Part shown: positions 45,582 through 55,168 of the stretch, one piece after another
How positions within the stretch are numbered: position 1 is the stretch's first letter
Layout: the number at the start of each line of letters is the position of its first letter
NCBI RefSeq assembly: GCF_011813015.1
Contig: NZ_QHLQ01000007.1
Location: 1 to 64,000, forward strand
Direction of reading: 5' to 3'
Length of the DNA stretch: 64,000 bases
Source of the DNA: Parasedimentitalea denitrificans
Lineage (GTDB): Bacteria > Pseudomonadota > Alphaproteobacteria > Rhodobacterales > Rhodobacteraceae
The notes under the pieces: generated by a model
Database searches by the model: none
The model's input: the letters and a program-made list of their open reading frames with translations, nothing else
Told to the model about the DNA's origin: nothing
Translations under genes and position numbers: made by a program

Positions 45582-46013
45582 CTAGGCCCAGCGGAGTTTT
45601 TGCCCAGTCAAACACGCCATCAATGCGTCACTTGGCAACTGCCCCAACTGCTCAAACAATGCAAAACCATCAAACTTGGTGGTCATCTCGATAATGCGGT
45701 CATCCTTGATCCGCGCCATCATCAGCCCACCTGCGCACACCGGTGTCACTCCACCCGGACCATCCGCCGTCATTTCATACTCGATGCTGCACCACTCCCC
45801 GTCTTCCAGACAGCGAGAAATGCTGAACCGCATCGGCCCAACCAAACGATGCATGATATTGACCAACTCCGGCAGCTCATTTCGCGGCGCAATAACGCCG
45901 TCAAACACCGTGTCACTGTCAACTTCCGGTGACAGCAATTCATCCAACGCCGCGGTATCGGCATCCTCCCAAACCCGGGAAAACCAGCTTTGCATAATTT
46001 CTAGTTTTGTCAT
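45582..46013 (-). CDS. SnoaL-like / NTF2-fold protein
   Basis: A 143-residue protein with the SnoaL-like layout: MQSWFSRVWEDADTAALDELL, a middle with SIEYEMTADGP and a late GGLMMARIKDDRIIEMTTKFDGFALFEQLG. This fold hosts many small enzymes and binding proteins, so no substrate can be given. ATG 46013 is taken as start; an in-frame TTG at 46034 would add seven residues and neither has a good ribosome site. It stands alone. Confidence 0.78.
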   Translation of the reverse strand: MTKLEIMQSWFSRVWEDADTAALDELLSPEVDSDTVFDGVIAPRNELPELVNIMHRLVGPMRFSISRCLEDGEWCSIEYEMTADGPGGVTPVCAGGLMMARIKDDRIIEMTTKFDGFALFEQLGQLPSDALMACLTGQKLRWA

Positions 46014-46637
46014 GATCTCATAATTAGCATTCAACCTGCACCATTCAATTTCCTAGTCCTAAATTAGTCACACCTCACCCCCTAACACAGCCTTAATCGC
46101 CTATGAGAAAAACAGCTGCAACTAAACAAAGGTTCTGTTTTCAAGCCGTATACTCTCCAGCAAAACGTTTGCGTATCAACGTTAAGCATAGATCGCCTAA
46201 AGCATGATCACTGCCTGAAAATCTGGTTAAAAAAGCGCCAAATCACGTTTAACGAGCAAACCTATCACCACACCGATTGCGCTCACGCCGCAGAGCAGCA
46301 TTGTGGGGCCATAAGGTGATCAGAAACAAACCATCCAATTTCTGTAACTGCTCACTCCTAAAAGAGACGGATTGCCTGCGTTGCCTCCTCCAGGCGCCTG
46401 CAATCAAACGAAGTCCGATAGGGAGTGGCTGGGCGGGGAACTGCCCAGCCACGCTTACAACATGTCAGTGAGCAGAAATCCAGCAGAGCACTAATCCCGG
46501 CTGTAGACCCAGAGAATCGCCTAAAATTGATACCCCGGCACCGCCGGGACGCTCCTGACCTTTCCCCCGGGAAGGCGCTCTGCACCTCCCCGGGGGAAAG
46601 GTCAGGAGCGTCCCTCAGTTGAACGAAGGCCCCCAGC
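46014..46637. other. Long intergenic region with two hairpins, no gene
   Basis: No convincing gene. The left half (46035-46300) is AT-rich and probably holds the promoter of the minus-strand SnoaL-like gene. GTGGCTGGGC (46425-46434) pairs with GCCCAGCCAC (46443-46452) as a 10-bp perfect stem. The right part contains the long inverted repeat described separately. Short frames here are non-coding in look. Confidence 0.5.
46546..46614. repeat. 26-bp perfect inverted repeat just downstream of dnaE
   Basis: The left arm 46546-46571 (starts GGGACGCTCCTGACC) is exactly complementary to 46589-46614 (ends GGTCAGGAGCGTCCC), with a 17-base loop. Stems this long and GC-rich without a T-run are unusual for simple terminators. 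It lies 24 bases beyond the dnaE stop, so it could end or protect that transcript, or be a mobile palindromic unit. Confidence 0.85.
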
Positions 46638-49600
46638 CTAAATCTCTTCAACATCCTCCACGCCATCAAGCGATTTAATCGCACCTTTGATCTGCGGGTT
46701 GATCGGGAAGTACTGCCCCAAATCCAGTTCCACATCCCCTGGCAAAGTCGAGTCACGCAGGTACATCAGCACCTCGCCACGGCTGGCGTTCTTGGCTGCG
46801 GCGCGGGCCTCTTCCAGCACCGTCGCCACGGTCGCCACTGCGGCAGGTTCGGTCACATAAACCCGCAGACTGCTATTACCGGCATCAGCCACGGCAGCGT
46901 CAATGGGGCCGACAGATCGCGCCAGCAGTTTCAGTTGGTCGGCTTCCACCGTCGCCTCAACGGTCAGCACCACCTTGCCACCGGTCACCAGATGTTCGCG
47001 GCTCTTCTCTAGCGCTTCGGAAAACAGCGTAACCTCAAAACCGCCAGTGGTGTCCGACAGCTGGGAAAATGCAAACCGATTGCCACGTGCCGACTTGCGT
47101 TCCTGACATCCGGCAACAACCCCCGCCATCTTGGCCAGAAACGGGCCGCGCTTGGCCTTCTCCAGAACCTCATCCAGCGTCATTACGCCCTTACGTTTCA
47201 GCGCGGGCATATAGTCGTCCAGTGGGTGGCCCGACAGGTAAAAGCCAATCGCCTTGAATTCTTCGCTCAGCCGCTCGGCTGGCAACCAATCCGGTGTGCC
47301 CGACATCCGTGGTTCGGGCAGATCCTCACCCGCATCACCAAACAGCGACACCTGGTTGGAATTCTTCTGCTCATGGATCGCGTTCGAGTAGCTGACCAGT
47401 GGCTCTAGGCTATCAAACACTCGGCGGCGGTTCGGATCCAGCTGGTCAAAGGCCCCTGCCCGTGCCAGCATTTCCAGTGGCCGTTTACCGACCTTTTTCA
47501 AATCCACCCGACGGGCAAAATCATACAGGGTCGCAAAGGGTCGATCCTCACCATCAGCACGGCGCGCATCGGTCACCAACTTCATCGCCTCGACACCGAC
47601 GTTCTTCAAGGCGCCCAGCGCATAGATCAACTCGCCGTTGATTACGTTGAACATCGCCTCGGATCGGTTCACGCAGGGCGGAATATAGGGCAGACCCAGC
47701 CCTTTTTTTACTTCTTCAAAAAACACCGCCAGCTTATCGGTCAGGTGAATATCGCAGTTCATCACCCCGCCCATGAACTCAACCGGGTGGTTCGCCTTTA
47801 GCCATCCGGTCTGATAGGACACCACCGCATAGGCCGCCGCGTGGGATTTGTTGAACCCGTAGTTGGCGAATTTTTCCAACAGATCGAAAACTTCCGAGGC
47901 CTTTTTCGGCGGCACGCCATTTTCGGCCGCGCCTTTTTCGAACTTGGGTCGTTCGGCGTCCATCGCCTCTTTGATCTTCTTACCCATCGCCCGGCGCAAC
48001 AGGTCAGCACCACCCAGCGAATAGCCCGCCATAACCTGAGCAATCTGCATCACCTGTTCCTGGTAGATGATGATGCCCTGAGTTTCGGCCAGCAAATGGT
48101 CGATCAATGGATGCACCGAGGTGATCTCTTTCACCCCGTTCTTGACCTCGCAATAGGTCGGGATGTTCTCCATCGGACCGGGACGATACAGCGCCACCAG
48201 CGCCACGATGTCCTCGATACAGTTGGGCTTCATCCGCTTCAGCGCATCCATCATGCCGCTAGATTCCACCTGAAACACCGCCACCGTTTTGGCGGCTGCA
48301 TAGAGCTTGTAGGTGGGGATATCGTCCAGTGGGATGGCGTTGATCTCGTTCACCGCGCCTTCGGGTGGATCATACAGCTGTGTGCCATCTGCGGCGATAT
48401 GCAGATCACGCCCCTCGCCCTTGATCAGATCCACCGCACTTTGGATCACGGTCAGGGTCTTCAGACCCAAGAAGTCGAACTTGACCAGCCCGGCCTGTTC
48501 CACCCACTTCATATTGAACTGAGTGGCGGGCATGTCGGACCGAGGGTCGCGATACAGCGGCACCAACGCGTCTAACGGCCGGTCGCCAATCACCACCCCC
48601 GCCGCGTGGGTACCAGCCGAGCGCAACAGCCCCTCGACCTGCATACCGTATTTCAGCAGCCGGTCCACAACCTCTTCGTTGCGAGCCTCTTCCCGCAGCC
48701 GCGGCTCTTCCTTCAGGCTGTCCACAATCGACATCGGCTTGACGCCCTCGACAGGGATCAGTTTCGACAACCGGTCCACCTGTCCATAGGGCATTTGCAA
48801 CACCCGCCCCATGTCGCGCACCGCCGCCTTGGACAGCAGCGCACCAAAGGTGATGATCTGCCCCACCTTGTCGCGCCCATATTTCTCCTGCACGTATTTG
48901 ATCACCTCTTCGCGGCGATCCATGCAAAAGTCGATGTCGAAGTCGGGCATTGATACCCGTTCCGGGTTCAAAAAGCGTTCGAACAGTAGCGAATAGCGCA
49001 GCGGGTCAAGGTCGGTAATTGTCAGCGCATAGGCCACCAGCGACCCCGCACCCGAGCCCCGCCCCGGTCCCACCGGAATGTCGTGATCCTTGGCCCATTG
49101 GATAAAGTCGGCAACGATCAGGAAGTAGCCGGGAAAGCCCATGCCCTCAATAATACCCAGCTCAAAATCGAGCCGCTCTTGGTATTCCTCAACCGTTACA
49201 GCATGCGGGATCACCGACAGGCGTTTTTGCAGGCCTTCGTTGGCGATACGGCGCAGTTCGGCGACCTCGTCGTCGGCAAACTTGGGCAGGATCGGGTCAC
49301 GTAGATAAGCCTTGAACGCACAGCGCTTAGCAATCTCTACCGTGTTCTCAATCGCCTCGGGCAGGTCAGCAAACAGCGTGACCATTTCCTCTTGGCTTTT
49401 GAAGTAGTGCTGCGCGGTCAACCGACGCCGGCCTTCGATCTGGTCAACATAGGCCCCTTCGGCGATACAGATCATCGCATCATGGGCCTCGTACATCTCG
49501 GTATTGGGGAAATAGACGTCATTGGTCGCGACCAGCGGTAGGTCCATCGCATAGGCCATCTCAATATGGCCGCGCTCGGTCAGCTGCTCCGCCTCGGGCT

Positions 49601-50150
49601 GGCCACCCTCGCCCGGATGGCGCTGCAGTTCTACATACAGCCGGTCTGGGAAAATCGCCTTTAACCGATCCATCAACTCTTGCGCAGCAGGTCGCTGTCC
49701 CATTTGCAGCAGCTGCCCAACTGGGCCGTTTGGTCCACCGGTCAGGCAGATAACCCCCCCGGAGTTAACCTCCAGCTCCTCCAGCGTCACATAAGGCAAC
49801 TCACTCCCCTGCCGCATGTAAAGGCAAGAGTTCAGCTTCATCAGATGTTCATAGCCCGTCTCGTTCTGCGCCAAGAGCACCAAAGATGCGGGCGGTCTGG
49901 GCCGTTCCCCCGGTGCTGGATCGACAAAACGCAGGTCCACCTGACAACCGACGATCGGCTGCACCCCGGCGCCACTGGCCGATACCGAAAATTCCAACGC
50001 CGAGAACAGGTTGTTACTGTCCGTCACCGCAATCGCGGGCATGTCGTGCTTTTTGCACAAATCAGGCAGCTTTTTTAGCCGCAACGCCCCCTCTAGCAAA
50101 GAGTATTCGGTGTGCGTGCGCAGGTGAATGAATCGGGGAGAGCTGGTCAT
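46638..50150 (-). CDS. dnaE: DNA polymerase III subunit alpha
   Basis: A 1170-residue replicative polymerase. The N-terminal PHP domain starts FIHLRTHTEYSLLEGALRLK. The polymerase core has GPGRGSGAGSLVAYALTITD, the metal-binding aspartates in PDFDIDFCMDRREEVI, and the helical region with VKFDFLGLKTLTVI. Later LFGDAGEDLPEP and an OB-fold (FLAKMAGVVAGCQERKSARG) precede the tau-binding tail. Length and motifs fit DnaE1 type. It is monocistronic here. Confidence 0.97.
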   Translation of the reverse strand: MTSSPRFIHLRTHTEYSLLEGALRLKKLPDLCKKHDMPAIAVTDSNNLFSALEFSVSASGAGVQPIVGCQVDLRFVDPAPGERPRPPASLVLLAQNETGYEHLMKLNSCLYMRQGSELPYVTLEELEVNSGGVICLTGGPNGPVGQLLQMGQRPAAQELMDRLKAIFPDRLYVELQRHPGEGGQPEAEQLTERGHIEMAYAMDLPLVATNDVYFPNTEMYEAHDAMICIAEGAYVDQIEGRRRLTAQHYFKSQEEMVTLFADLPEAIENTVEIAKRCAFKAYLRDPILPKFADDEVAELRRIANEGLQKRLSVIPHAVTVEEYQERLDFELGIIEGMGFPGYFLIVADFIQWAKDHDIPVGPGRGSGAGSLVAYALTITDLDPLRYSLLFERFLNPERVSMPDFDIDFCMDRREEVIKYVQEKYGRDKVGQIITFGALLSKAAVRDMGRVLQMPYGQVDRLSKLIPVEGVKPMSIVDSLKEEPRLREEARNEEVVDRLLKYGMQVEGLLRSAGTHAAGVVIGDRPLDALVPLYRDPRSDMPATQFNMKWVEQAGLVKFDFLGLKTLTVIQSAVDLIKGEGRDLHIAADGTQLYDPPEGAVNEINAIPLDDIPTYKLYAAAKTVAVFQVESSGMMDALKRMKPNCIEDIVALVALYRPGPMENIPTYCEVKNGVKEITSVHPLIDHLLAETQGIIIYQEQVMQIAQVMAGYSLGGADLLRRAMGKKIKEAMDAERPKFEKGAAENGVPPKKASEVFDLLEKFANYGFNKSHAAAYAVVSYQTGWLKANHPVEFMGGVMNCDIHLTDKLAVFFEEVKKGLGLPYIPPCVNRSEAMFNVINGELIYALGALKNVGVEAMKLVTDARRADGEDRPFATLYDFARRVDLKKVGKRPLEMLARAGAFDQLDPNRRRVFDSLEPLVSYSNAIHEQKNSNQVSLFGDAGEDLPEPRMSGTPDWLPAERLSEEFKAIGFYLSGHPLDDYMPALKRKGVMTLDEVLEKAKRGPFLAKMAGVVAGCQERKSARGNRFAFSQLSDTTGGFEVTLFSEALEKSREHLVTGGKVVLTVEATVEADQLKLLARSVGPIDAAVADAGNSSLRVYVTEPAAVATVATVLEEARAAAKNASRGEVLMYLRDSTLPGDVELDLGQYFPINPQIKGAIKSLDGVEDVEEI

Positions 50151-50506
50151 ATCGCTAAGCTACCCCAATGCTATGACTGTGGGAAAGCTGATTATGAGCA
50201 GCCGCTTCCTGTTCTTTTTGAGTACCATCGGCGCCCATTGTTCTGATTTATTTGAAAGTCCTTTCATGGTCGAAATCACCACAATGGCCCTAGCTTGCTG
50301 AAAACAAACAGTTATGCATGCAAAAGTTAAATATTGGACACACCATACGAATTTAGTATTCAATCAACCCCGACGACTTTCGCTTGCCAGACCAAGGGCC
50401 TGCTTTCTAGGCTGTCATCAGCAAGCGATAATGCCCGCCTTTTCTTCTACGTCGCATCGAAGGAAGGCAACATTGGCACAATAATGTAACGCGACGGGTT
50501 TCTACA
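50151..50506. other. Divergent promoter region between dnaE and xdhA
   Basis: About 356 bases with no credible gene and no structure that I could assign. It must carry the promoters of dnaE (minus) and the xdhABC-transporter operon (plus). I found no clear regulator site by eye. Confidence 0.4.
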
Positions 50507-51886
50507 ATGGACATCACCTTTCATCTCAATGGTGAAGAGGTCACGCTTTCGGGCGTTTCGCCCACAGCCACATTGCTGGACTGGCTGCGTGAAGACCGGC
50601 TCATGACCGGCACCAAAGAGGGCTGCAACGAAGGCGATTGTGGCGCCTGTTCGGTGATGGTGACAGACGACCGTGGCTCAAAAGCGTTAAACGCATGCCT
50701 GTTATTCATGCCGCAATTGAACGGTAAATCCATTCGCACTGTCGAAGGTGTCAGCAGCCCAGATGGCACGTTGCACCCGGTGCAGCAGGCGATGATTACC
50801 CATCACGGCTCGCAATGCGGGTTCTGCACCCCCGGTTTTGTGATGTCTATGGTCACCGCGCACAAGAACGGTGCCACAGACCACGACGTGCAGCTCGCCG
50901 GTAATCTGTGCCGCTGCACAGGCTATGCCCCAATCATCCGCGCCGCCGAGGCGGTTGAGGATCAACCAGTTCCAACTTGGATTACAGAGGAACCGCAACT
51001 GCGTGAACCTGTGCCCACTGCGCAGAACCACTCCCCTTATGCGCCCCGCTCAAGCGATGAGCTGGCGGCAATCTATGAGAAGACCCCTCAGGCAGTGCTG
51101 GTAGCCGGAGCTACTGATGTGGCGCTGTGGGTGACAAAGGGATTGCGCGATCTGGAAGACGTCATTTTCCTGGATGGCTGCACTGATCTGAAGCAGGTCG
51201 AGATCACGGATGATGAGGTCTGGTTCGGTGCAATGGTGGATATGAACACCATGCGCGACGCGATTGCCCCCCTACATCCGTCTTACGGCGAAATGATCCG
51301 TCGTTATGCCAGCCAACAGGTGCGCGCCGCTGCCACTGTGGGCGGCAACATCGCCAATGGCTCCCCCATCGGGGATAACCCGCCAGCGCTGATCGCGCTA
51401 GGCGCTACGTTACATCTTCGCCAGGGCGGCAATCGTCGTTCGCTGCCTCTAGAGGACTTCTTTGTCGACTATGGCAAACAAGATCGTCAGCCCGGCGAGT
51501 TTGTTGAGGCGGTGAGCTTTGCCCGCCAAGAGGACACTCTGCGGTGCTACAAGCTGTCGAAACGATTTGACCAAGATATTTCAGCCGTGTTGGGCGCCTT
51601 TAACGTCACCACAAAAGATGGTGTTGTCACAGAGGCCCGCATTGCGTTCGGCGGCATGGCCGCAACGCCAAAACGCGCCTCACATGTAGAGGCAGCGTTG
51701 GTGGGCCAGCCTTGGACGCGAGAGACGATCAGCGCAGCGCAGGCTGAATTTGACAAGGATTTTACCCCGATGACCGACATGCGGGCGTCAGACCTGTACC
51801 GGCTAGAAAGCGCCCGTAACCTGTTGGCACGGTACTACGCCGAACTAAACGGCGAAACGGTCTCGGTGCTGGAGGTGGTGCTATGA
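50507..51886 (+). CDS. xdhA: Xanthine dehydrogenase small subunit (2Fe-2S and FAD)
   Basis: A 459-residue subunit joining an N-terminal [2Fe-2S] part (GCNEGDCGACSVMVTD, then CGFCTPGFVMS and LCRCTGYAPI) to an FAD domain (AVLVAGATDVALWVTKGLR, VRAAATVGGNIANGSPIGDNPPAL). It passes electrons from the molybdenum site to NAD+. The stop overlaps xdhB by four bases. Part of purine catabolism: hypoxanthine to xanthine to urate. Confidence 0.95.
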   Translation: MDITFHLNGEEVTLSGVSPTATLLDWLREDRLMTGTKEGCNEGDCGACSVMVTDDRGSKALNACLLFMPQLNGKSIRTVEGVSSPDGTLHPVQQAMITHHGSQCGFCTPGFVMSMVTAHKNGATDHDVQLAGNLCRCTGYAPIIRAAEAVEDQPVPTWITEEPQLREPVPTAQNHSPYAPRSSDELAAIYEKTPQAVLVAGATDVALWVTKGLRDLEDVIFLDGCTDLKQVEITDDEVWFGAMVDMNTMRDAIAPLHPSYGEMIRRYASQQVRAAATVGGNIANGSPIGDNPPALIALGATLHLRQGGNRRSLPLEDFFVDYGKQDRQPGEFVEAVSFARQEDTLRCYKLSKRFDQDISAVLGAFNVTTKDGVVTEARIAFGGMAATPKRASHVEAALVGQPWTRETISAAQAEFDKDFTPMTDMRASDLYRLESARNLLARYYAELNGETVSVLEVVL

Positions 51887-54234
51887 GCAACATGTCAAAA
51901 ACCAATTCCGGCCCTGTGGCCAAGCCCCTGCCCCACGATGCCGCCAAGCTGCATGTGACGGGCACTGCCCGTTATGTAGATGACATCCCGGTGCCCGCTG
52001 GCTGCCTGCATCTTGCCTTTGGGGTATCGACTATTGCCAAGGGGCAGATCACGTCGATGAATCTGGATGCCGTTCGCGCCAGTGATGGCGTTGTGATGGT
52101 AATGGCAGCGCAGGATTTGCCGTTCACCAACGACGTCTCGCCCTCAATCCATGATGAACCACTGCTGTCAGATGGCAGCGTTCACTATGTGGGCCAACCG
52201 TTGTTTTTGGTCGTTGCCAACAGCCATCGCGCTGCTCGGGTTGCGGCGCGCAAGGGGAAGATCGAATACGCTGAGGAAACCCCAATTCTGACGGTGGATC
52301 AGGCATTGCAGGCCGACAGCCGGTTTGAAGATGGCCCACGGATCTATCAAAAAGGCGATGCTGCGGCGGTGATCGACGCTGCGGCCCGTACCGTCGAAGG
52401 CGAGATGGAACTGGGTGGGCAAGAGCATTTCTACCTTGAAGGCCAAGCCGCACTGACGCTGCCCCAAGAAGGTGGCGACATGCTGGTGACCAGTTCGACC
52501 CAGCACCCAACCGAAATCCAGCATAAGGTGGCCGAGGCAATTGGTTTGCCGATGCACGCCGTCCGGGTTGAGATCCGCCGCATGGGTGGCGGTTTTGGCG
52601 GTAAGGAAAGCCAGGGCAACGCGCTGGCGGTGTCCTGTGCAGTGGCCGCCCGCGCCACCGGCAAACCCTGCAAAATGCGCTATGACCGCGACGACGACAT
52701 GGTGATCACCGGTAAACGGCACGACTTCCGCATTTCCTACCGAGCCGGGTTTGGCGATGATGGCGTGCTGCAAGGGGTTGAGTTCACCCATCTGGTGCGT
52801 TGTGGATGGGCTCAGGATCTGTCGCTGCCCGTGGCCGATCGCGCCATGCTGCACTCCGACAATGCTTATTCCATTCCAGCGATCCGCATTGAGAGCCATC
52901 GGTTGAAAACCAACACCCAGAGCGCCACCGCCTATCGTGGGTTTGGTGGCCCACAGGGGATGGTTGGGATCGAACGAGTGATGGACCACATTGCCCATGA
53001 TCTGGGGCTGGACCCTGTCAAAGTGCGGCAGGCCAACTACTATGATGCGCCGCCGTCCGGAGGCTCTGCCCCACAAGGGATTTCAGACAAAAAGAAAGAC
53101 AATACCACGCCCTATGGCATGGAGGTCAGCGACTTTGAACTACACGGGATGACCGAGCGGTTGCTGGAGAGCTCAGACTATGAGGCGCGCCGGGCGGAGA
53201 TTGCGGAATGGAACAAGGGCCAAGACCACCTGAAACGCGGCATCGGGTTTTCACCGGTGAAGTTCGGGATCTCCTTTACCCTGACCCACCTTAATCAGGC
53301 GGGCGCGCTGGTGCATGTCTATCAGGATGGATCCATCCATCTGAACCATGGTGGCACCGAAATGGGTCAGGGATTGTTCCAGAAGGTGGCACAGGTGGCT
53401 GCGTCGCGGTTTGGGGTTGGCATGGATTTGGTGAAAATCACTGCCACCGATACCGCCAAGGTGCCTAACACTTCTGCCACGGCTGCGTCTTCTGGGTCAG
53501 ACCTGAATGGCATGGCGGTAAAGGCTGCTTGTGACACCATCCGCGACCGCATGGCAGAGTTTCTGGCGCAGCGCCATCAGTGTGACGTGGGATCGGTTCG
53601 CTTTGAGAGTGGTCAGATCTATGTTGGCGAAGATGTGCTGACGTTTGAGGAAGCTGCCTCGCAGTGTTATCAGGGCCGGATCAGCCTTTCGGCAACTGGG
53701 TTCTACAAGACGCCCAAGGTGGAATGGGACCGGATCAAGGGTCAGGGTCGCCCGTTCTTCTACTTTGCCTATGGCGCCTCGGTGACCGAGGTGGTGGTGG
53801 ACCAGCTAACCGGAGAAAACCGAATTCTGCGCAGTGATATTCTTCACGATGCCGGAGCCTCGCTAAACCCGGATCTGGACATTGGCCAGGTCGAGGGAGG
53901 CTATGTACAGGGGGCTGGCTGGCTGACGACTGAGGAACTGGTGTGGGACGGCAAGGGACGGTTAAGCACCCATGCGCCGTCGACCTACAAGATCCCAGCC
54001 TGTTCAGATCGCCCGGATGAGTTCAACGTTGAACTGTGGAGCGGCGAGAACCGCGAAGATAGCATCTATCGCTCTAAGGCAGTGGGAGAGCCGCCATTCA
54101 TGCTGGGCATTTCAACCTATCTGGCGTTGAGCCACGCGGTGTCGCAGTTTGGCGATGCCTATCCGGCACTGGATGCCCCGGCCACCGCAGAGCAGCTCTG
54201 GTCTGCCATTCGGAGGGTCCGGGATGGGGTTTGA
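51883..54234 (+). CDS. xdhB: Xanthine dehydrogenase molybdopterin-binding subunit
   Basis: A 783-residue cytoplasmic large subunit. Motifs: TGTARYVDDIPVPAGCLHLAF, the GQEHFYLEGQAAL region, RRMGGGFGGKESQGNALAV, HGGTEMGQGLFQKVAQVA and the catalytic KAVGEPPFMLGIS with its Glu. AYRGFGGPQGMVGIE is where purine-contacting residues lie. Unlike the IorB-like protein at the window start, it has no Tat signal. Overlaps xdhA by four bases and xdhC by eleven. Confidence 0.96.
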   Translation: MSNMSKTNSGPVAKPLPHDAAKLHVTGTARYVDDIPVPAGCLHLAFGVSTIAKGQITSMNLDAVRASDGVVMVMAAQDLPFTNDVSPSIHDEPLLSDGSVHYVGQPLFLVVANSHRAARVAARKGKIEYAEETPILTVDQALQADSRFEDGPRIYQKGDAAAVIDAAARTVEGEMELGGQEHFYLEGQAALTLPQEGGDMLVTSSTQHPTEIQHKVAEAIGLPMHAVRVEIRRMGGGFGGKESQGNALAVSCAVAARATGKPCKMRYDRDDDMVITGKRHDFRISYRAGFGDDGVLQGVEFTHLVRCGWAQDLSLPVADRAMLHSDNAYSIPAIRIESHRLKTNTQSATAYRGFGGPQGMVGIERVMDHIAHDLGLDPVKVRQANYYDAPPSGGSAPQGISDKKKDNTTPYGMEVSDFELHGMTERLLESSDYEARRAEIAEWNKGQDHLKRGIGFSPVKFGISFTLTHLNQAGALVHVYQDGSIHLNHGGTEMGQGLFQKVAQVAASRFGVGMDLVKITATDTAKVPNTSATAASSGSDLNGMAVKAACDTIRDRMAEFLAQRHQCDVGSVRFESGQIYVGEDVLTFEEAASQCYQGRISLSATGFYKTPKVEWDRIKGQGRPFFYFAYGASVTEVVVDQLTGENRILRSDILHDAGASLNPDLDIGQVEGGYVQGAGWLTTEELVWDGKGRLSTHAPSTYKIPACSDRPDEFNVELWSGENREDSIYRSKAVGEPPFMLGISTYLALSHAVSQFGDAYPALDAPATAEQLWSAIRRVRDGV

Positions 54235-55168
54235 TCTGGAAGGGTTGACGGCTGCCGTTGAGGCACGTGGTCGCGTAACGCGTGTGGTCATCGCCGATAT
54301 CCGCGGGTCATCCCCGCGTGAGGTTGGGGCGGCGATGTTGGTCTGGAAAGACGGCCAGTCCGGCACCATTGGTGGTGGCACTTTGGAGTTTGAAGCGGCG
54401 ATTGCAGCCCGCAAACAAGTACAAGGCACCGTTCTAGGCAGTCATGCGCTTGGTCCCGATCTGGGCCAGTGCTGCGGCGGTGTGGTGACGTTGTTGAGTG
54501 AGGTGTATGACGCCTCCCGACTGGCGGCGCTGGATGACGAGATCGTACTGCGGCCAGTCAAAACGGGGGCTGACGGGGCGACACCACTGGCAGTGAAACG
54601 TTTGCTGGCAAACGCGCGTGGTCAGGGGCTGCGTCCGCAGCCACAGTTGGTTGACGGTTGGATGGTTGAACCGGTGCATCACCCCGAGGTGCCTTTGTGG
54701 ATCTGGGGAGCTGGTCACGTTGGCCGTGCCTTGGTTGACGTTCTGTCCCCCCTGCCCGACTTTTCGATCACCTGGGTTGACACAGCGGCCGAACGGTTTC
54801 CAAGCGACATACCAAAGGGCGTGACATCTGTTCCAGCAGTGGACCCAGCACTTTTGGTCCCTCATGCGCCTGTAAAGGCTCAACATTTGGTACTTACCTA
54901 TTCCCATACTCTGGATCTGGCCTTATGCCATTCCTTGCTCGGTCATGGTTTTGCCTTTGCTGGGCTGATCGGGTCCGCAACCAAATGGGCGCGGTTTCGA
55001 TCGCGGTTGGCAGCATTGGGGCACAGCGCCGAGCAGATCAGCCGCATTACCTGCCCAATTGGTGATCCAGCCCTGGGCAAACACCCGCAGATGATTGCGG
55101 TCGGCGTTGCGGCACAATTGCTGCGGCGAGACATGGCAAAAGAGATGAAAAAGGATCATAGCGCGTGA
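54224..55168 (+). CDS. xdhC: Xanthine dehydrogenase accessory protein XdhC
   Basis: A 314-residue chaperone that binds and protects the molybdenum cofactor, helps sulfurate it, and loads it into XdhB. It shows VVIADIRGSSPREVGAAMLV, TIGGGTLEFEA and the Rossmann-type WIWGAGHVGRALVDVL, plus FAGLIGSATKWARFRSRL. ATG 54224 has GGAGGG just upstream inside the xdhB end. Its TGA overlaps the GTG of the ABC gene that follows, tying enzyme and transporter into one operon. Confidence 0.93.
   Translation: MGFDLEGLTAAVEARGRVTRVVIADIRGSSPREVGAAMLVWKDGQSGTIGGGTLEFEAAIAARKQVQGTVLGSHALGPDLGQCCGGVVTLLSEVYDASRLAALDDEIVLRPVKTGADGATPLAVKRLLANARGQGLRPQPQLVDGWMVEPVHHPEVPLWIWGAGHVGRALVDVLSPLPDFSITWVDTAAERFPSDIPKGVTSVPAVDPALLVPHAPVKAQHLVLTYSHTLDLALCHSLLGHGFAFAGLIGSATKWARFRSRLAALGHSAEQISRITCPIGDPALGKHPQMIAVGVAAQLLRRDMAKEMKKDHSA

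Noticed and set aside
50160..50363. 67-codon minus-strand ORF upstream of dnaE
   Set aside because: No domain or ribosome site, and it lies in the likely dnaE promoter region.
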